From contig JAPTMU010000118.1 in assembly GCA_028583405.1 (NCBI GenBank), forward strand, positions 151,501 through 215,500: DNA of 64,000 bases. The letters run 5' to 3'. This DNA is from Pogonophryne albipinna. Lineage: Eukaryota; Chordata; Actinopteri; Perciformes; Artedidraconidae. The number at the start of each line of letters is the position of its first letter. Position 1 is the stretch's first letter. A program made the translations under genes and the position numbers. Positions 34,561-46,454 of this stretch are shown piece after piece. The notes under the pieces are model-generated. The model was given only the letters and a program-made list of their open reading frames with translations, searched no databases and was not told the DNA's origin.

Positions 34561-37151
34561 CAATTGTGACTGATGATTTAATGGAATGCATAACTATAGA
34601 AATGGAAATGGAAAGGAAGAGAAATGTTGTTGTGACTTGTGCATATAGAGCACCAGGATCAAATGTAGATATTTTTTAGGAGTATTAATGGATGGCCTAA
34701 ATGAAGATAAAACATTTATTATTTGTGGGGATTTTAACATCGACCTTCTAAATGTATCTAAACACAAAACAACTTCTGATTTCCTGGATGCTTTGTACAG
34801 CAGGGAGCTTTATCCCCTAATCACTAAGCCCAGTAGAATAACATCAACTTGTACAACATTGATCGACAATATCTTTACAAATGTCATGGAAAACAGTGCT
34901 AAGAGTGGGCTAATAATAAATGACATAAGCGACCATTTATCTGTATTTGTAGCATATGATTGGCAATTAAAGAAAAAGAAGGAAGAGACTCGCAGTAGAT
35001 ATGTCAGGGTAAGGACTGCTGAAGCAAAAGACAAGTTTAGGACTGACCTCTTAAAGGAAGAGTGGAGAGGGGTTTATGTAGAAGATGTAAATGCTGCATA
35101 TGAGTCCTTCCTAAAAATATACATATCACTGTATGATAAACATTGTTCCACTGTACTCTGTAAATATAAAGGTACTTATTATAAAAAGCCAAAGGGCTTA
35201 CAAAATGCTTGCAAGAAGAAAAATAATCTTTATAAAGACTTCATGAAATTTAGGACAAAGGCAATACAAGGCATATAAAAATAAGTTGACAGTTATAATG
35301 AGACAAGCAAAAAGAGAATATTATAATGATATGTTAAAAGAAAAGAAAAATGATATCAAGGGCACATGGAAAATCTTAAATAATGTTATTGGAAATAAAT
35401 CTGTATCCACTGGCCTGCCCAGTCACTTCATTGATGACAACAATAAGGTTGTAAAAAACATGAATGAAGTGGTTCATGAATTTAACCATTTTTTTGTAAA
35501 TGTCGGACCTAATCTTACAAAGACTATTCCAAAACAACACTATGGGCAAAAAGAGGGTGGCGGATCTGGGGGAAGTAAAGTGTTGCAGTCAATGTTTCTG
35601 GGAGAGATAAACGAAATTGAAATGAGATCCATTGTAGACAAATGCAAAAATAAGACTTTGACTGATAGTGATGGGATCGACATGACAATAGTGAAAACGA
35701 CTATTGACTGTATAATTAAGCCGCTAAGCTACATCGTTAATCTTTCATTTCAGACAGATTTTTCCAGATAGCATGAAAATAGCAAAAGTGATTCCACTTT
35801 CTAAAACGGGGGACAAAAGCCAATGTACTAAATACAGACCAGTGTCCTTGCTTTCACAATTTTCAAAGGTTCTTGAAAAATTGTTTGTCCAAAGATTTGA
35901 TCATTTCATTGAAACAAATGAGTTGTTAAGTGAGAGTCAGTATGGATTTAGGAAAAATCGATCTACAGCTTTAGCTTTAATGAAAATAACAGAAGAAATT
36001 ACAACAGCTATAGAAAGAAAGAAATACACAATAGGTGTATTTAATGATTTAAAAAAGGCATTTGACACCATAGAGCATAACCTATTAATTTCGAAATTAC
36101 ATACATATGGTGTGAGGAGTAGTTCTACATTGGTTAAAAAGTTATTTAGATAACAGACAACAATATGTACAATTTGCTGGTAGTACATCTGAGTGTATGA
36201 GCATAGAATGTGGTGTCCCACAGGGCTCGGTTTTAGGGCATACACTTTTTATTTTGTATATCAATGACATATGTGAAACGTCAACATTATTGCAATTTGT
36301 GTTGTTTGCAGACGACACCAATTGTTTTAGTTCATGTTAGCAAAGTGTATTGGACATGAAATGGTCAAACTTAAAAGATGGCTTGATGAAAATAAGTTAA
36401 CCCTACATTTGAATAAAAATAAGTTTATGGATTTTGCTCATAGAAAAAAAGATGAAAACATTTCACTGTCCATTGATGGCAAAAAGCAGAATGTTACCAG
36501 TGTATTTGCAACAGTTGTTTGTTTTTGGATCAGACAAGGAGGACCACAGAAGGACATTTAATTGTAAGCATCCTTATGCAAGGACTACTCTAAAGCAAAT
36601 TCGGTGGTTGGTGTAAAATTGTGGAATTCTCTACAGAAGGATCTAAAGAATTGTGTATGTATTTTTCAGTTAAAGAAATTGCATAAATTAAGAAAGATGG
36701 GACTGAAGCAGAATGTGAATAAGTCTATGTACTCTGGTCCTGCATTGGTAAATATGTGTGATGTCTTTGATGTGATGTCTGTTCTTTATTTGTAGGTCTT
36801 ATTATTATTATTATAATTATTATGCGCTGCTTTCCGCCTTCTACTCCAGTTGGACCCAGATAAGGGTATTACACTTTTCCTTGTTCATGTTATGTTTTGG
36901 TGTTGTTGTTTTGTTTTTTTCCCCGTTAACTGTCAAGCGGGAAATAAGTATTTATTGAGTTTCTCTTATTATCCTAAGATAGTGTTATGTTTGGCTGTGG
37001 ATCTTTTTTTTATTAGAAAGGGGCAGGTTATATAAGGTTTTCTTCCTCTTCCTGCTCCTTTTCGGTCAATGGTATGTTTACAGAGACATGTTTTGTTGTT
37101 ATAAATTAAGATTTGCATACCATGAACGGAACAAATTAAAATGAAATGAAA
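34561..37151 (+). pseudogene. LINE with endonuclease and RT (broken)
   Basis: A non-LTR retrotransposon of the jockey/CR1/L2-type assemblage. It begins inside the endonuclease (CAYRAPGSN, CGDFNIDLL, ITKPSRIT, LIDNIFTN, then ISDHLSVF). After a linker it has RT blocks: KYRPVSLLSQFSKVLEKL, QYGFRKNRSTALAL, DLKKAFDTIEH (motif A), GVPQGSVLG (motif B, ~36212-36238) and FADD (36305-36316). Frameshifts or stops occur at 34679, 35278, 35763, 36120-36150 and 36338. The 3' UTR ends in an AAATTAAAATGAAATGAAAT tail. 5'-truncated and inactive. Confidence 0.85.
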
Positions 37152-37154
37152 TAA

Positions 37155-37476
37155 TTTCCTGCATTCTTAGTTTGACAATTGTAATACTCTAACAATAATC
37201 TGTATGTAACTCTGTGTGATATATCATTTAACCTCATTTGGCTTCTTCCACACTACATTCTACATGTTACACTTGTTTTATTTTATAAATACTGCTGCTA
37301 CTTATCTACCCGAAAGTGTCATTTGTAATTGTAATAACACCTTTGTATTACAAATATGATGTGCATGCCATTTATCTAATAGTGTTATATTTGTTGTCTC
37401 TATCTTTACTTTGCTGTAACAATGTAAGTTTCCCCTCTGTTGGATGAATAAAGGAATTCTGATTCTGATTCTGATG
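37155..37476 (+). repeat. LINE 3'-UTR fragment with GATTCT tail
   Basis: Directly follows the preceding LINE tail. It ends TTGGATGAATAAAGGAATTC followed by three to four GATTCT units, a common LINE tail style in fish. No coding sequence. It could be an independent 5'-truncated insertion. Confidence 0.5.
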
Positions 37477-38438
37477 TGGTGGGCAGCAGTGGAGTGCTTT
37501 CAGTCACTGCTGCACTACGGTCAGTAACCCCCGTGGCATTGAGGAGTGAGCGGAGGAGTAAGAAAAGTGTATATATGCCCCTGAGTTTTGAGTTTTTTAC
37601 TCATCATAGCTAGCAAGCTTCAGTAACCAACCGAAACTATACATTTTGTCCTCAGGCGGGCTTTCAGGACACTTCCGAATGTGGACACACAGGAGGTGGT
37701 TATTGACTTGGATGTGCTTATATGTGTGTGTTCGTGTACAGACATGCTCGAGGCCGGTCTCCTGTCCAGGAGATAAGTGTTTGACCCATGGCATCTCAGG
37801 GCTCACCTCCCACACACAGCAGGGCAGCAGCTCCTCGCTCTCGATGCAAAGTAAAGAAAGTCATTCAGCAGGAGATGAAACAGAAGTTTCTTCTCATCGC
37901 TGCTCCTCTGCTGCCTGTGAACTGGGTGGCTGATAACGGGAGATGCACAGCCTGCTGCTTGGATTTGGGCCACACTCTCTCTATCTTGAGGAATGTTTAA
38001 GAAACACTCATTAGCATGCTAAACTGGAAGTCCGTCGTCGGCTGCTACTTTAATAATCAAAAAAGAAAAAATCCCTAGCAGCTCATTCTCCTTCTCCGTC
38101 ACAACCTGACCTTTTCTCTTTTAAGACATGTCTGGTGTAGCGTGTAATGCTGGTGACCTGCTAAGGCATATCTTCCTCCCTTCACTTTCCAAGATAAGTG
38201 TAAGTCAGATTAAAATGCCTCACTCTTCATATTTATCAAACCTTTCATCTTTTCAACTTTTTGTCCCAAATGTTCGTCCTGGAAAAAGGAGACCTACCGG
38301 CTAACATTTCAAAATGTACAAAGGCAATGTGAGTGGAATAAAACGTAATGTGTCATCACTTGTAAGGCTATGGCAAGATTCAGATTGAATGTAAAGACAA
38401 TATACATCTCAATGTGTAAATTGTAACAATACAGTTAA
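37477..38438. other. Non-coding stretch, nothing recognised
   Basis: Small frames at 37646-37933 and 37788-38000 have no motif and no supporting signals. Confidence 0.45.
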
Positions 38439-38835
38439 AAAAGTGCTCTATTTTTCCTGATACCACTGCAGCACCTCTTTTCACCCTCTGTCTGCAACCA
38501 GAGCCCAGTCTGCTCTGATTGGTTAGCTGGCAGCTCTGTTATGATTTGTAAATTACTTAGAGAGGTCCCGGCCCTTAGATCCCCCTTGTCACATACAATG
38601 TGTTGGAGCATTAGCTAATTGAAGCGTGTGTATAACGTAGTGATGTCATTATGTTACGAATTTAAAAAAAAGGTCAACAATGGAAGCGTTTTAAGGCAGG
38701 GGCGGAGTGTGTGGGAGAGAAACTCCCTCTGGAGGGAACTTTGGGATTTTAGCCTTACCAAACCATTTCATGCACACAAACCTATACAACACACTACAGG
38801 AAAGTGAAAACCCAAAAAAGCACAATATGGCTTTT
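38439..38835. mobile_element. TTAA-flanked MITE
   Basis: TTAA at 38435-38438 and 38836-38839. The interior GCACCTCTTTTCACCCTCTG and CTGCTCTGATTGGTTAGCTG are the inverse of sequence at 15885-16089. The right half (CACTACAGGAAAGTG, CACAATATGG) is typical of a fish MITE end. Termini are only weakly inverted, so the borders are tentative. Confidence 0.5.
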
Positions 38836-39792
38836 TTAACCTGCGCAAGTATATGTGGTCATGAATGGAGTAAACGCAACGAATGACACAGCAATTATGA
38901 TGTTGTAGCCCTATCAGATTCAAATAAAACAGCATGATGGATGAGCAGTGGATAATTGTCTGTGTTCACAGCTTTTAAGTGGTGGCAAAGATAGTAGAGT
39001 TAACTTATTAACTCTACTAACTCTGCCTTGCCTTGCCTATTATCCCACTTCGCCAGCGAAGGCTGTGTGAATATACTGTATTTGTTCATCATTCCTTTAT
39101 TGTCTGGGATGATGTTAATGTCCTTGTTTTATGGAATGTTTTTTTCAGACTCATGCTTGCTCACTGACCTTCATCCCATTTCCTGCCCTCAAAAGTTTCC
39201 CTTCAGACTTAAACACGACGTCACCTCACTCCCACACAGCTCCAAAGAAGCAGCAATTAGCTGCGCCTCTGCCTATAGTTGAGTAAACAGAGATCTGCTG
39301 GCCTATATTCACACATGGATTATTTTGTAATTCTTCTAAAAATGTTATCTATTCAAGATCATAATAAACCAATAACATGAACAGGACAGTTACTATAATG
39401 CAATTTGAGTTCAAAATATATGTTTTTAATTTAATATTTACCTGCTTTGCCTTTATATAAATCAGCATGCAAGTTCATCTTTATGAGAATACTTATACAG
39501 TAAATGCCAAGACAAATTCAGGGAGGAAGACAGCTTTCATGGCTCTTTTTAACTGCATACATATAACTACCAGCAACACCCATACAACTCACTGAATAAC
39601 ATGTTGTACAGTTTGTAGTTTAAGGGGGAGTTAGGTGCTAGATCTCTTGATCAGTGTATTTAATGTAGCACCTGCTACTTGCATTGGTTGCCAGGTTCAG
39701 GTTTGGTTTCTGTACAGTCATCATGGTACCAAACCTGCCAACCTCACTTTGATGTGAAGAGTTAGAGAAGCTACGCACAGTGAGGCAAAACA
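38836..39792. other. Non-coding stretch, nothing recognised
   Basis: AT-rich, with no terminus or gene signal up to the 8-bp TSD of the next element. Confidence 0.5.
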
Positions 39793-40795
39793 CTTTTTCT
39801 CAACATGTCCTCCAACTCATACGACCAAATAGGTCGATTGTTCAAGCGCTTATTACGACCAAATAGGTCGATTGTTCAAGCACTTATTTCGACCTATAAT
39901 CACGTTTTAAAGTTTTCGATCTCTATTATGGGTAGTTAGATGTTTTAGCCTATCAAAACCTCTGAAAAAAGAAATGTGTCTCTCAGAATCGAAAAACACA
40001 AAAGCATTGTACACAGTTTAAACCAATCAATGTTGTGTAACTAATAAACTGATGTTTTTTAGTGGATGAGTACTGCAGATATCACTGTAAAATAATTTGA
40101 CAGTGAGGGGAATACTTCCGGTTTTATTATGAAAATACTGTTTTCACCCCGTGAGGGTTGACGCCAACTTTACATGGACGCTGCCGTCAATAGAAATTAA
40201 TAGGGGGAAAGACGTAGTATATACACGTTCTCCAGGCGAGACCTCAAATCATCTTCGTAATATCTATCAAACTATAGATCCTACACATCCACTGGAAGTG
40301 GATTCTAAAAGTACAATATACACTTCTCGCTAGAAATTGAATCAAAAAGCATTTTAATGGCCAAACTATCCTACAATTTAGGATTTTCCAGAGAGGGTTA
40401 TTTGTGGATATACGACCAGAGTTGGGTGTAACGCGTTACAAAGTAATATAATATTACTTTTGTCGGTAACGGAGTAGTGTAACGCGCTACTTTTACAATT
40501 CAGTAATCACACTACAGTTACTAACATTGCCCCGACACGTGTTACTTCGTTACTTACTACTAAAATCATTCATAATCATACTGACAGACAAGAGGGGTTT
40601 CCGCCGCAGGTTTATATGTACGTAATCTACACGACTTGCGCATCCACATCTCCACGTGCAGTGCTGCATAAACATGGCTGAGTCAGCGATAACTTTCGAG
40701 GGGTGGAGGTATGCCCATTATTTTGAGTTCGTCCAAATAATAGACAGGAATGTGACGGTGAGGTGCAAACTGTGTCCAGGCCAGAAGCTGTTATC

Positions 40796-41720
40796 TACAT
40801 GTAGTGATGACAGTTTGACACTGAAGCTTCGAACGGAGCTTCAACCCTGGACTTCTTATTTCATAGAAGCAGTGCTTCGAAGCTTGCTTCAAATCACATG
40901 ACATATGACGTCAGAAGCAGCAACTGCTTCAAATCACGTGACATGTGACGTCCGAAGCAGCAACTGCTTCATTTCCTGAATGAATCACTTGACTGGTTCG
41001 CGGTCCATTCACGCGATTCAATGCACTGCCTCGTCTCGATTCTGACAGGTGACCGGTTGAAACAGTTTTGAATTTGAGCGCTTCAACACTTTATGACCGC
41101 TCTAAACAATGCGCAATGTGTGGGTTGTTGTCGTAGTTTGCGTTGTTGCTGTTGAGTTGTTGTTGGTATTGCATTTGAATTGTAGTATCATTATAGAGCA
41201 AGCCAGTAAGAAAGATAGGTCGTTCTGGCTCAGGAAACACTTCGAAATGTGGAGAAGTTCTGAACAAAAAGACAATTATCAGTAATATAAAAACATTTCA
41301 ATCTTTTAAGGGATAGATAGCCCAGTGGGTAGAGCCGGCGGCCCGAATGCGGCGATGTTCTCCTCGCAGCTGGTTCAAAGCCCGGAATGGATGTACTTTT
41401 AATCATTGCTTTTCAACTTTAATACTTTAATAACTGTTAAAAGGCCCTCTCCTCCCAAAAAAATGTCCAGCACTCTCTAGTCTCTTCTCAATAACCCAAT
41501 ACACACAATTATCAATCTTTAATTGCAAATAGAACATGATATTCAGTCTTAGTGTGTGTTGATCGAATATTTTTCAAGGCAAAGATACGTTAAACCCCCT
41601 GCAGCCTTGCACTTCGCCAGGAGAGGTCGCTGTAACTGAAGCTTCGAGAAATGAACCTATTTCCGACACAATTGTCCAAGTGTTCGACGCTTCATTCAAA
41701 GCTTCATTTTGCCTTCACTA
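40796..41720. mobile_element. Element nested in the hAT BED exon, 925 bp
   Basis: Direct repeat CTGTTATC at 40788-40795 and 41721-41728 (8 bp). Near-terminal inverted words: TAGTGATGACAG at 40802 and, reversed from the right end, TAGTGAAGGCAA. A 6-base TACATG lies between the left duplication and the repeat. GAAGCTTCGA is repeated inside (40828, 40876), with a partial match near 41640. Probably another hAT; it contains a SINE-like tRNA module. Confidence 0.7.
41311..41395 (+). mobile_element. tRNA-derived SINE-like module
   Basis: TAGCCCAGTGGG fits a pol III A box. GGTTCAAAGCC, 40 bp later, fits a B box. The tRNA fold is not complete and no anticodon arm is convincing, so it is a SINE head and not a tRNA gene. 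The 3' body could not be delimited. Confidence 0.5.
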
Positions 41721-42258
41721 CTGTTATCCACTGCTGTAAACACCACGTCAAACCTCAACAAACACCTGCAAATAACACATGCTAAGGTGAAGCTAACGCA
41801 CACGCTATTTGTTGTTTGTTTATATCACGTAGTCTGTTCTTCTTCTCTGTCTTCCGGTTGTTGCCTGTTTTGAATGACGAATACACACTACCGCCGCCTG
41901 CTGGTAAGGAGAATTATTGCCACTCACGAATGCGCAGTTCGTACGTGCTCGGCGAGTAAAGTAACGAGTAAAGTAAAGAGTTACTTTATGTAGTGAGTAA
42001 CGAAGTAGTGTAATATATTACTTTTTTTAAAGTAATATGTAATATGTAATATATTACATTTTTTTAGTAACGACCCCATCTCTGTATACGACCCACCGGA
42101 GCGTTTGCAGTCAACGGGAGCATCAGCCCATATGCCGCAAATTGTTGTTACTTACCACTAGAGGTGCTAAACTTTAAAACGTGACTATAGGTCATAATAA
42201 GCTGCTGAACAATCGACCTATTTGGACGTTTTTTGGAGGAGGACAGGCTGCTTTTTCT

Positions 42259-43298
42259 AAATGTCGTGGCATTGCATTTAATAGATGTTGAGAGAGTTCT
42301 CAAAAAAACATGCAACCTTAAAGTGGTGCGAGAGGAGAAGTCAGAAAATCACCCAAAACAGTAGGATTCAGTCTTTGAAAGCCATCCAAGAGCAATATTT
42401 GTACATTATTTACTGGTAATCCATTTACATTTGTTCAAGATAACCCAGTCTGGACCACATTGCCATCTAGTTACACTGCTAGCATGGCCTGATGTTGGTT
42501 AGAGAGTAATGAAAATGGGTTTACTAGAACCTTATCAATTGAGCAATTTCATTTGAGTTGAGAGAAATGGAAGAAAGATTGAAACCCTTGCTGCTGTGTA
42601 CCGCTCTGTCACGGACCACTGTGACCTCTTTCAACTTTATGTGCTTCAAGTTCATTTAAAAAAAAAAAAAGGACATAACTATTAAACTAAATGAAAAGTA
42701 ATGTCACACTTGGTTACCCTCATACCTTTAGGACAACATTTCTCAGAAAATGAAGCAAGCCCTTTGAAACACATTGTGTTCTCAAGGCTTTAAAGAATTT
42801 AACTGCAAGTCTTATCCACTCCGATTATTTCACATAAATGTACAAATAATGCATTCACATATATACAGTATGTATACAAAGTAAAATACATGCAGTTGTA
42901 TAGTAAAGGGAATGAGTGGAGTTCATTAGAATACAAATGAAAATATTTGACATTTAGCAAATCTCCTCCTTTCCATGTATGCCTTATTATTTGATAGTGT
43001 AGTAATGGTGCTAGGTTTGGGAGATGATGCGAGCAGAGACAAAGCGTGAATGAACACTGCAGTAATTCTGGAGATGATTCATGAGGCAGCAGTCTATTGT
43101 AACTGCTACTGAATATGAATTACCTTTTACCATTATTTGTAATAAGTACCATCTTTATCCCATTATGGATGAGTCACTTGGCAGAGATTATTTTTAAAAT
43201 GACACAATTGCTAGTCACAAGGCCTGCTTCACTACTTTAATCAAACCGTAATAAATATTGTAATATTATCAGATGTTTTGCTAGTATGGTGGCATGGC
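42259..43298. other. Non-coding stretch, nothing recognised
   Basis: AT-rich with an A12 run at 42658-42670. No transposon terminus or exon supported. Confidence 0.5.
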
Positions 43299-43415
43299 CA
43301 TCCATCAATCCATCCATCCATCCATCCATCCATCCATCCATTCTTCCATCCATCCATCCGTCCATCCAACCAACCACCATCCATCTGTCAGTCAGGCCAG
43401 CAATCCATCCATCCA
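43299..43415. repeat. (CATC)n microsatellite, imperfect
   Basis: CATC tetranucleotides with interruptions (CATTCTT, CGTC, CAACCAAC). A second short cluster lies near 43401-43414. Frames on both strands are repeat artefacts. Confidence 0.92.
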
Positions 43416-44950
43416 AATTTTGGGGCCCCAATGGCATTGACCGGTTCACGCAGTCTTCAAAGTAACCAAGCAACATACATTTATTTGTAATTTGTCTGTC
43501 CAATGACCTTGCTCCGTTTCATGTCATGTGATACCTTGCGTGACGAGTGAACCGTTTAACCAACCTGATCTGTACTGTAGCTAGCAGCAGCAAGTTCGGC
43601 AGCATTATAAAAAATGTAATAGCTTGAATTTATAATGTACAGCAAACCAAAGCACAAGAGCGGCGCTCAAAAGAGAAAGGACGAGAGAGAGTGTATGTCG
43701 TGTGTGAGCACATCAGCGTTTATGTTTGGGGCGATACCTAACATTTCTGAATGTTTAAATGCCCTGCATACCTTAAGGGGGTATTACATGTGGTGAGGAG
43801 ACTTTCACAGCAGGGATGGCATTTCAAAACAGGTAGCCAATGGACAGGATCCATTAATGTCCATTAAAGAGAATTCCATGAAACCATTAACTACAGAAGA
43901 CGTGTTATTTTTGAGTGAGTGAGGTCAAGATAGACAAGTGGTTAATGGTCTGCAACGATGGTTAAGTGACATATGCTGATCCCTGGAGAGGTATGTTGCC
44001 CGTGTTTCTTCAACATATACAGTTTACTATCCTTGGTTTTATATATTGGAACATTTTATCTGTCTTTTTAGAAAGATGGCTCTGTATTTATTGGCAGCTG
44101 GCTCTTAATTATTATCTAGATGAAAATGTAGAGCTAGCTAACTAAATAATATGTGTATTATGTTGGCATGTAAAATCATAAAGAATGCGATCAGAAATGT
44201 TTTGGACACCGGCAAAAATGTAATTTCTGTTATCGATTAGTCAGACTGGCTACTGTGTAAGACAAGAAACAATGAGTCTAAGAATCCAAATGTACCTAGT
44301 TCTTTCCTATGGTAAGAAACAGTGGGAAAACGTGGAAAATAGCTGAAATATTGAAACAAAGGTGATGTGTAGAAGAATATATGGAGCCACAGTCTGAGCA
44401 GTAACTCAGAGAATAGCTGTGAACAGCAACACGATCTGGATGGAAATTGGATGTAAATCCGCTCTGACTGACGGACAGCCTACTGGCTCCAAAAACTGTC
44501 CTCTGGCATGTGATTTTGCTTTTTTGAGTCCCTGTTTGGACACAGCACCCCTTTCTCGACAGTGCAGCTTCATAATCTGTTTTGCATGGCTTACTGCAGA
44601 TAGTACAGGAAAGATGGAAAACAGACAGCAGTCTAGAGATAGTTTTGAATTTATTTTCACAAGAGACACAAGAGGCTGTGGAGCTTTATTGCAATCAGTG
44701 AACAGTAACACAATTATTTACAATTTTCGTATCTTCTTACACATACTAATCATCAGGATGAAGTGATTGATGTGCTATAGATTTACTGGTTTATGAATAG
44801 AGATCAAGAGACTGTAATATCACAGTCTTCAGCAGGACACATTTAATTGGAAAGTTTGGATAGCTAGTGGTAAAATTGTAAAGTTATTTGGCTATGACTA
44901 AAGTATACCTTTCTGAGAGGGTCAATTGATGCCATTTCAATCACCTAGTC
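43416..44950. other. Non-coding stretch, nothing recognised
   Basis: Overlapping frames at 44406-44766 on both strands carry no motif. No terminus is supported until 44951. Confidence 0.45.
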
Positions 44951-45405
44951 CAGTGGTCACCAACCAGTCGATCGCGATTGACCGGTCGATCGCGAGTGTG
45001 GTGCGGGTAGATCGCGCACCGTTAAAAAAAAAAAAGTACAAAAATAATACTAATGTTTTTTTTTTAATAACGTTTTTAGATGTAAGACTATCATCCACCT
45101 CCCCGTTAGCAGGTGCCACTTGATTGACGTATCTTTGAGACATTCCTTGTCGCTCCCGAAAATAATAGATTGACTTCAAGTGATGTTGCATATTTTGGAA
45201 CTCACTGCACTATTGGTAGATACCAACTACAACAAAATGAATATATTTTACTGTGATTTAATTGTAATACACGTTTAAAAAATGATGCCGGAATAACTAC
45301 ATACTGATACCGGTTAGTAAAAACCATGAATTAATGCTTTGACAAGTGTGCAGACAAGTCGGCAGACGAGAAACCTTTTAAAATGCGTGTTTTCTGAATG
45401 GAGAT
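44951..45405. mobile_element. hAT left end fragment
   Basis: CAGTGGTCACCAACCAG followed by CGATCGCGA/GGTCGATCGCGA inverted words is a typical hAT start. The matching right terminus was not found because LINE sequence takes over at about 45415. End coordinate approximate. Confidence 0.55.
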
Positions 45406-45420
45406 CGGATCGATCAGGCT

Positions 45421-45718
45421 AAACTAGTCTGCTCCCTGGACCCCATGCCCACAGCCCTGGTCAAGGACTGCTTACCCGCCCTTACATGGTGTACATTATC
45501 AACGCTTCCATGGTGGACATCATCAACGCTTCTCTGGCTCCTGGTATAGTCCCCACCAGCTTCAAAATCTCCTCAGTCACCCCCATCCTCAAAAAACCTG
45601 GCCTGGACCCAGACGACCTCCACAACCACCGGCCAATCTCCAACCTTCCCTTCCTCAGTAAAACTCTGGAAAGAGTAGTCGCCAGCCAACTCCATCTGCA
45701 CTTCAATCAGGAGAGACG
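45421..45718 (+). pseudogene. LINE RT N-terminal fragment
   Basis: Reads (with one frameshift and a short duplication near 45486-45530) SLDPMPTALVKDCLPAL, NASLAPGIVPTSFKISSVTP, ILKKPGLDP, NHRPISNLPFLSKTLERVVA. These are the fingers blocks of L2/CR1-like RTs. It stops where LTR-element sequence starts at about 45719. Confidence 0.8.
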
Positions 45719-45786
45719 TGATGTATGAAATACATGTTTATTACCGGGACACATAATATGAAGGAATAGTGATTGACGGATTACAA
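45719..45786 (-). mobile_element. Possible 3' LTR remnant of the repetitive element
   Basis: On the minus strand this follows the conserved coding end immediately, starting TGTAATCCGTC and containing GGTAATAAACATG (a possible poly(A) signal). It occupies the place where a 3' LTR would start but does not match the LTR beginning at 54209. Only about 70 bp remains before the LINE fragment. Confidence 0.3.
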
Positions 45787-45852
45787 CAAGTGAATGGAAT
45801 GATGTTTGGCGATTAGGCCCCGGTTTGCAGGATGATCATTCAGGAGGGGAAA
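45787..45852. repeat. 66-bp direct repeat, left copy
   Basis: Identical by eye to 54210-54275, 8.4 kb away. It encodes the conserved end of the repetitive protein on the minus strand. It marks the end of the internal region of one copy of the LTR element. Confidence 0.9.
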
Positions 45853-45906
45853 ACCGTTCCGATGAACCCCCCGGGGTCTAGACACTGGTGGTGGTGATAA
45901 GTAGTT

Positions 45907-46002
45907 CACAAAACTAGGGCCTCCAGGGTGGGTGGAGGGGGACCGGAGGAGGGACACAAAACTAGGGCCTCCAGGGTGGGTGGAGGGGGTCAGGAGGATG
46001 GG
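45907..46002. repeat. 48-bp tandem duplication
   Basis: Two copies of a 48-bp unit starting CACAAAACTAGGGCCTCC. Length is a multiple of three and preserves the minus-strand frame. Confidence 0.85.
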
Positions 46003-46033
46003 TTTGGGCTGACAACCCAGGAGCACAGCGGAG

Positions 46034-46232
46034 GACTCGGAAGGGATCTCGGGCGGACGGCCCGGGGGCAAGGCAGAGACCATGGAGGGGGTCTCGGGCG
46101 GACGGCCCGGGGGCAAGGCAGAGACCATGGAGGGGGTCTCGGGCGGACGGCCCGGGGGCAAGGCAGAGTCCATGGAGGGGTTCTCGGGCGGACGGCCCGG
46201 GGGCAAGGCAGAGTCCATGGAGGGGCGAAGGC
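46034..46232. repeat. 45-bp tandem repeat zone
   Basis: Units of 45 bp built on GGGCGGACGGCCCGGGGGCA and GCAGAG(A/T)CCATGGAGG, about four copies. Equals 15 residues per unit (PPGRPPE.PSM.SAL on the minus strand). Confidence 0.9.
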
Positions 46233-46264
46233 CACAGCGGGCGAACTCAGGGGGCCGAGCATGA

Positions 46265-46400
46265 GGGCGAAGACCGCGGCACTCAGGGGGCCTGGCTCGA
46301 GGGCGAAGACCACGGCACTCAGGGGGCCGGGCTCGAGGGCGAAGACCGCGGCTCTCAGGGGGCCGGGCTCTCAGGGGGCCGGGCTCGAGGGCGAAGACCA
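46265..46400. repeat. 36-bp tandem repeat zone
   Basis: Units of 36 bp around CTCGAGGGCGAAGACC(A/G)CGG, three to four copies, 12 residues per unit on the minus strand (ARPPECRGLRPR). Confidence 0.85.
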
Positions 46401-46454
46401 GACAGCTCCGGAGGCCGGGCAGGAAGGCGCTGACGGGACAGGAACCAGAGCCGG

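Larger units (their letters stand above)
40674..41820 (+). pseudogene. hAT transposase BED finger, split by insertion
   Basis: The first part from ATG 40674 reads MAESAITFEGWRYAHYFEF, then VTVRCKLCPGQKLLST, giving the BED aromatic and the CxxC pair. An inserted element (40796-41720) follows. Beyond it the frame resumes with VNTTSNLNKHLQITHAK, the His-x3-His half of the finger, then soon stops. The catalytic domain is absent. The insertion falls inside the ~15 residues between the metal-binding pairs. Confidence 0.8.
40417..42084 (+). mobile_element. hAT with transposase 5' part, 1.67 kb
   Basis: The TSD TATACGAC is exact at 40409-40416 and 42085-42092. Termini are CAGAGTTGGG on the left and CCCCATCTCTG on the right, inverted. 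Sub-terminal GTAAC/AAAGTAAT words are shared in style with the element at 8083-9018. It encodes a BED-type transposase start that is interrupted by another insertion. Confidence 0.93.
39801..42250. mobile_element. hAT-type MITE containing a second hAT
   Basis: The TSD CTTTTTCT is exact at 39793-39800 and 42251-42258. The termini CAACATGTCCTCC and CAGCCTGTCCTCC (right, reversed) match at 11 of 13 positions. The inverted repeat resumes for ~55 bp around CCAAATAGGTCGATTGTTCA. On the left a ~32-bp block of this repeat is duplicated in tandem (39830-39890). Without the inserted hAT the element is about 774 bp and non-coding. Confidence 0.88.

Noticed and set aside
41311..41395. A tRNA gene
   Set aside because: Only A- and B-box-like words are present, with no convincing anticodon stem or acceptor pairing, and it lies in a transposon. 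Called a SINE module.
44406..44766. Frames of 101 and 115 codons on opposite strands
   Set aside because: Mutual shadows without any family feature.
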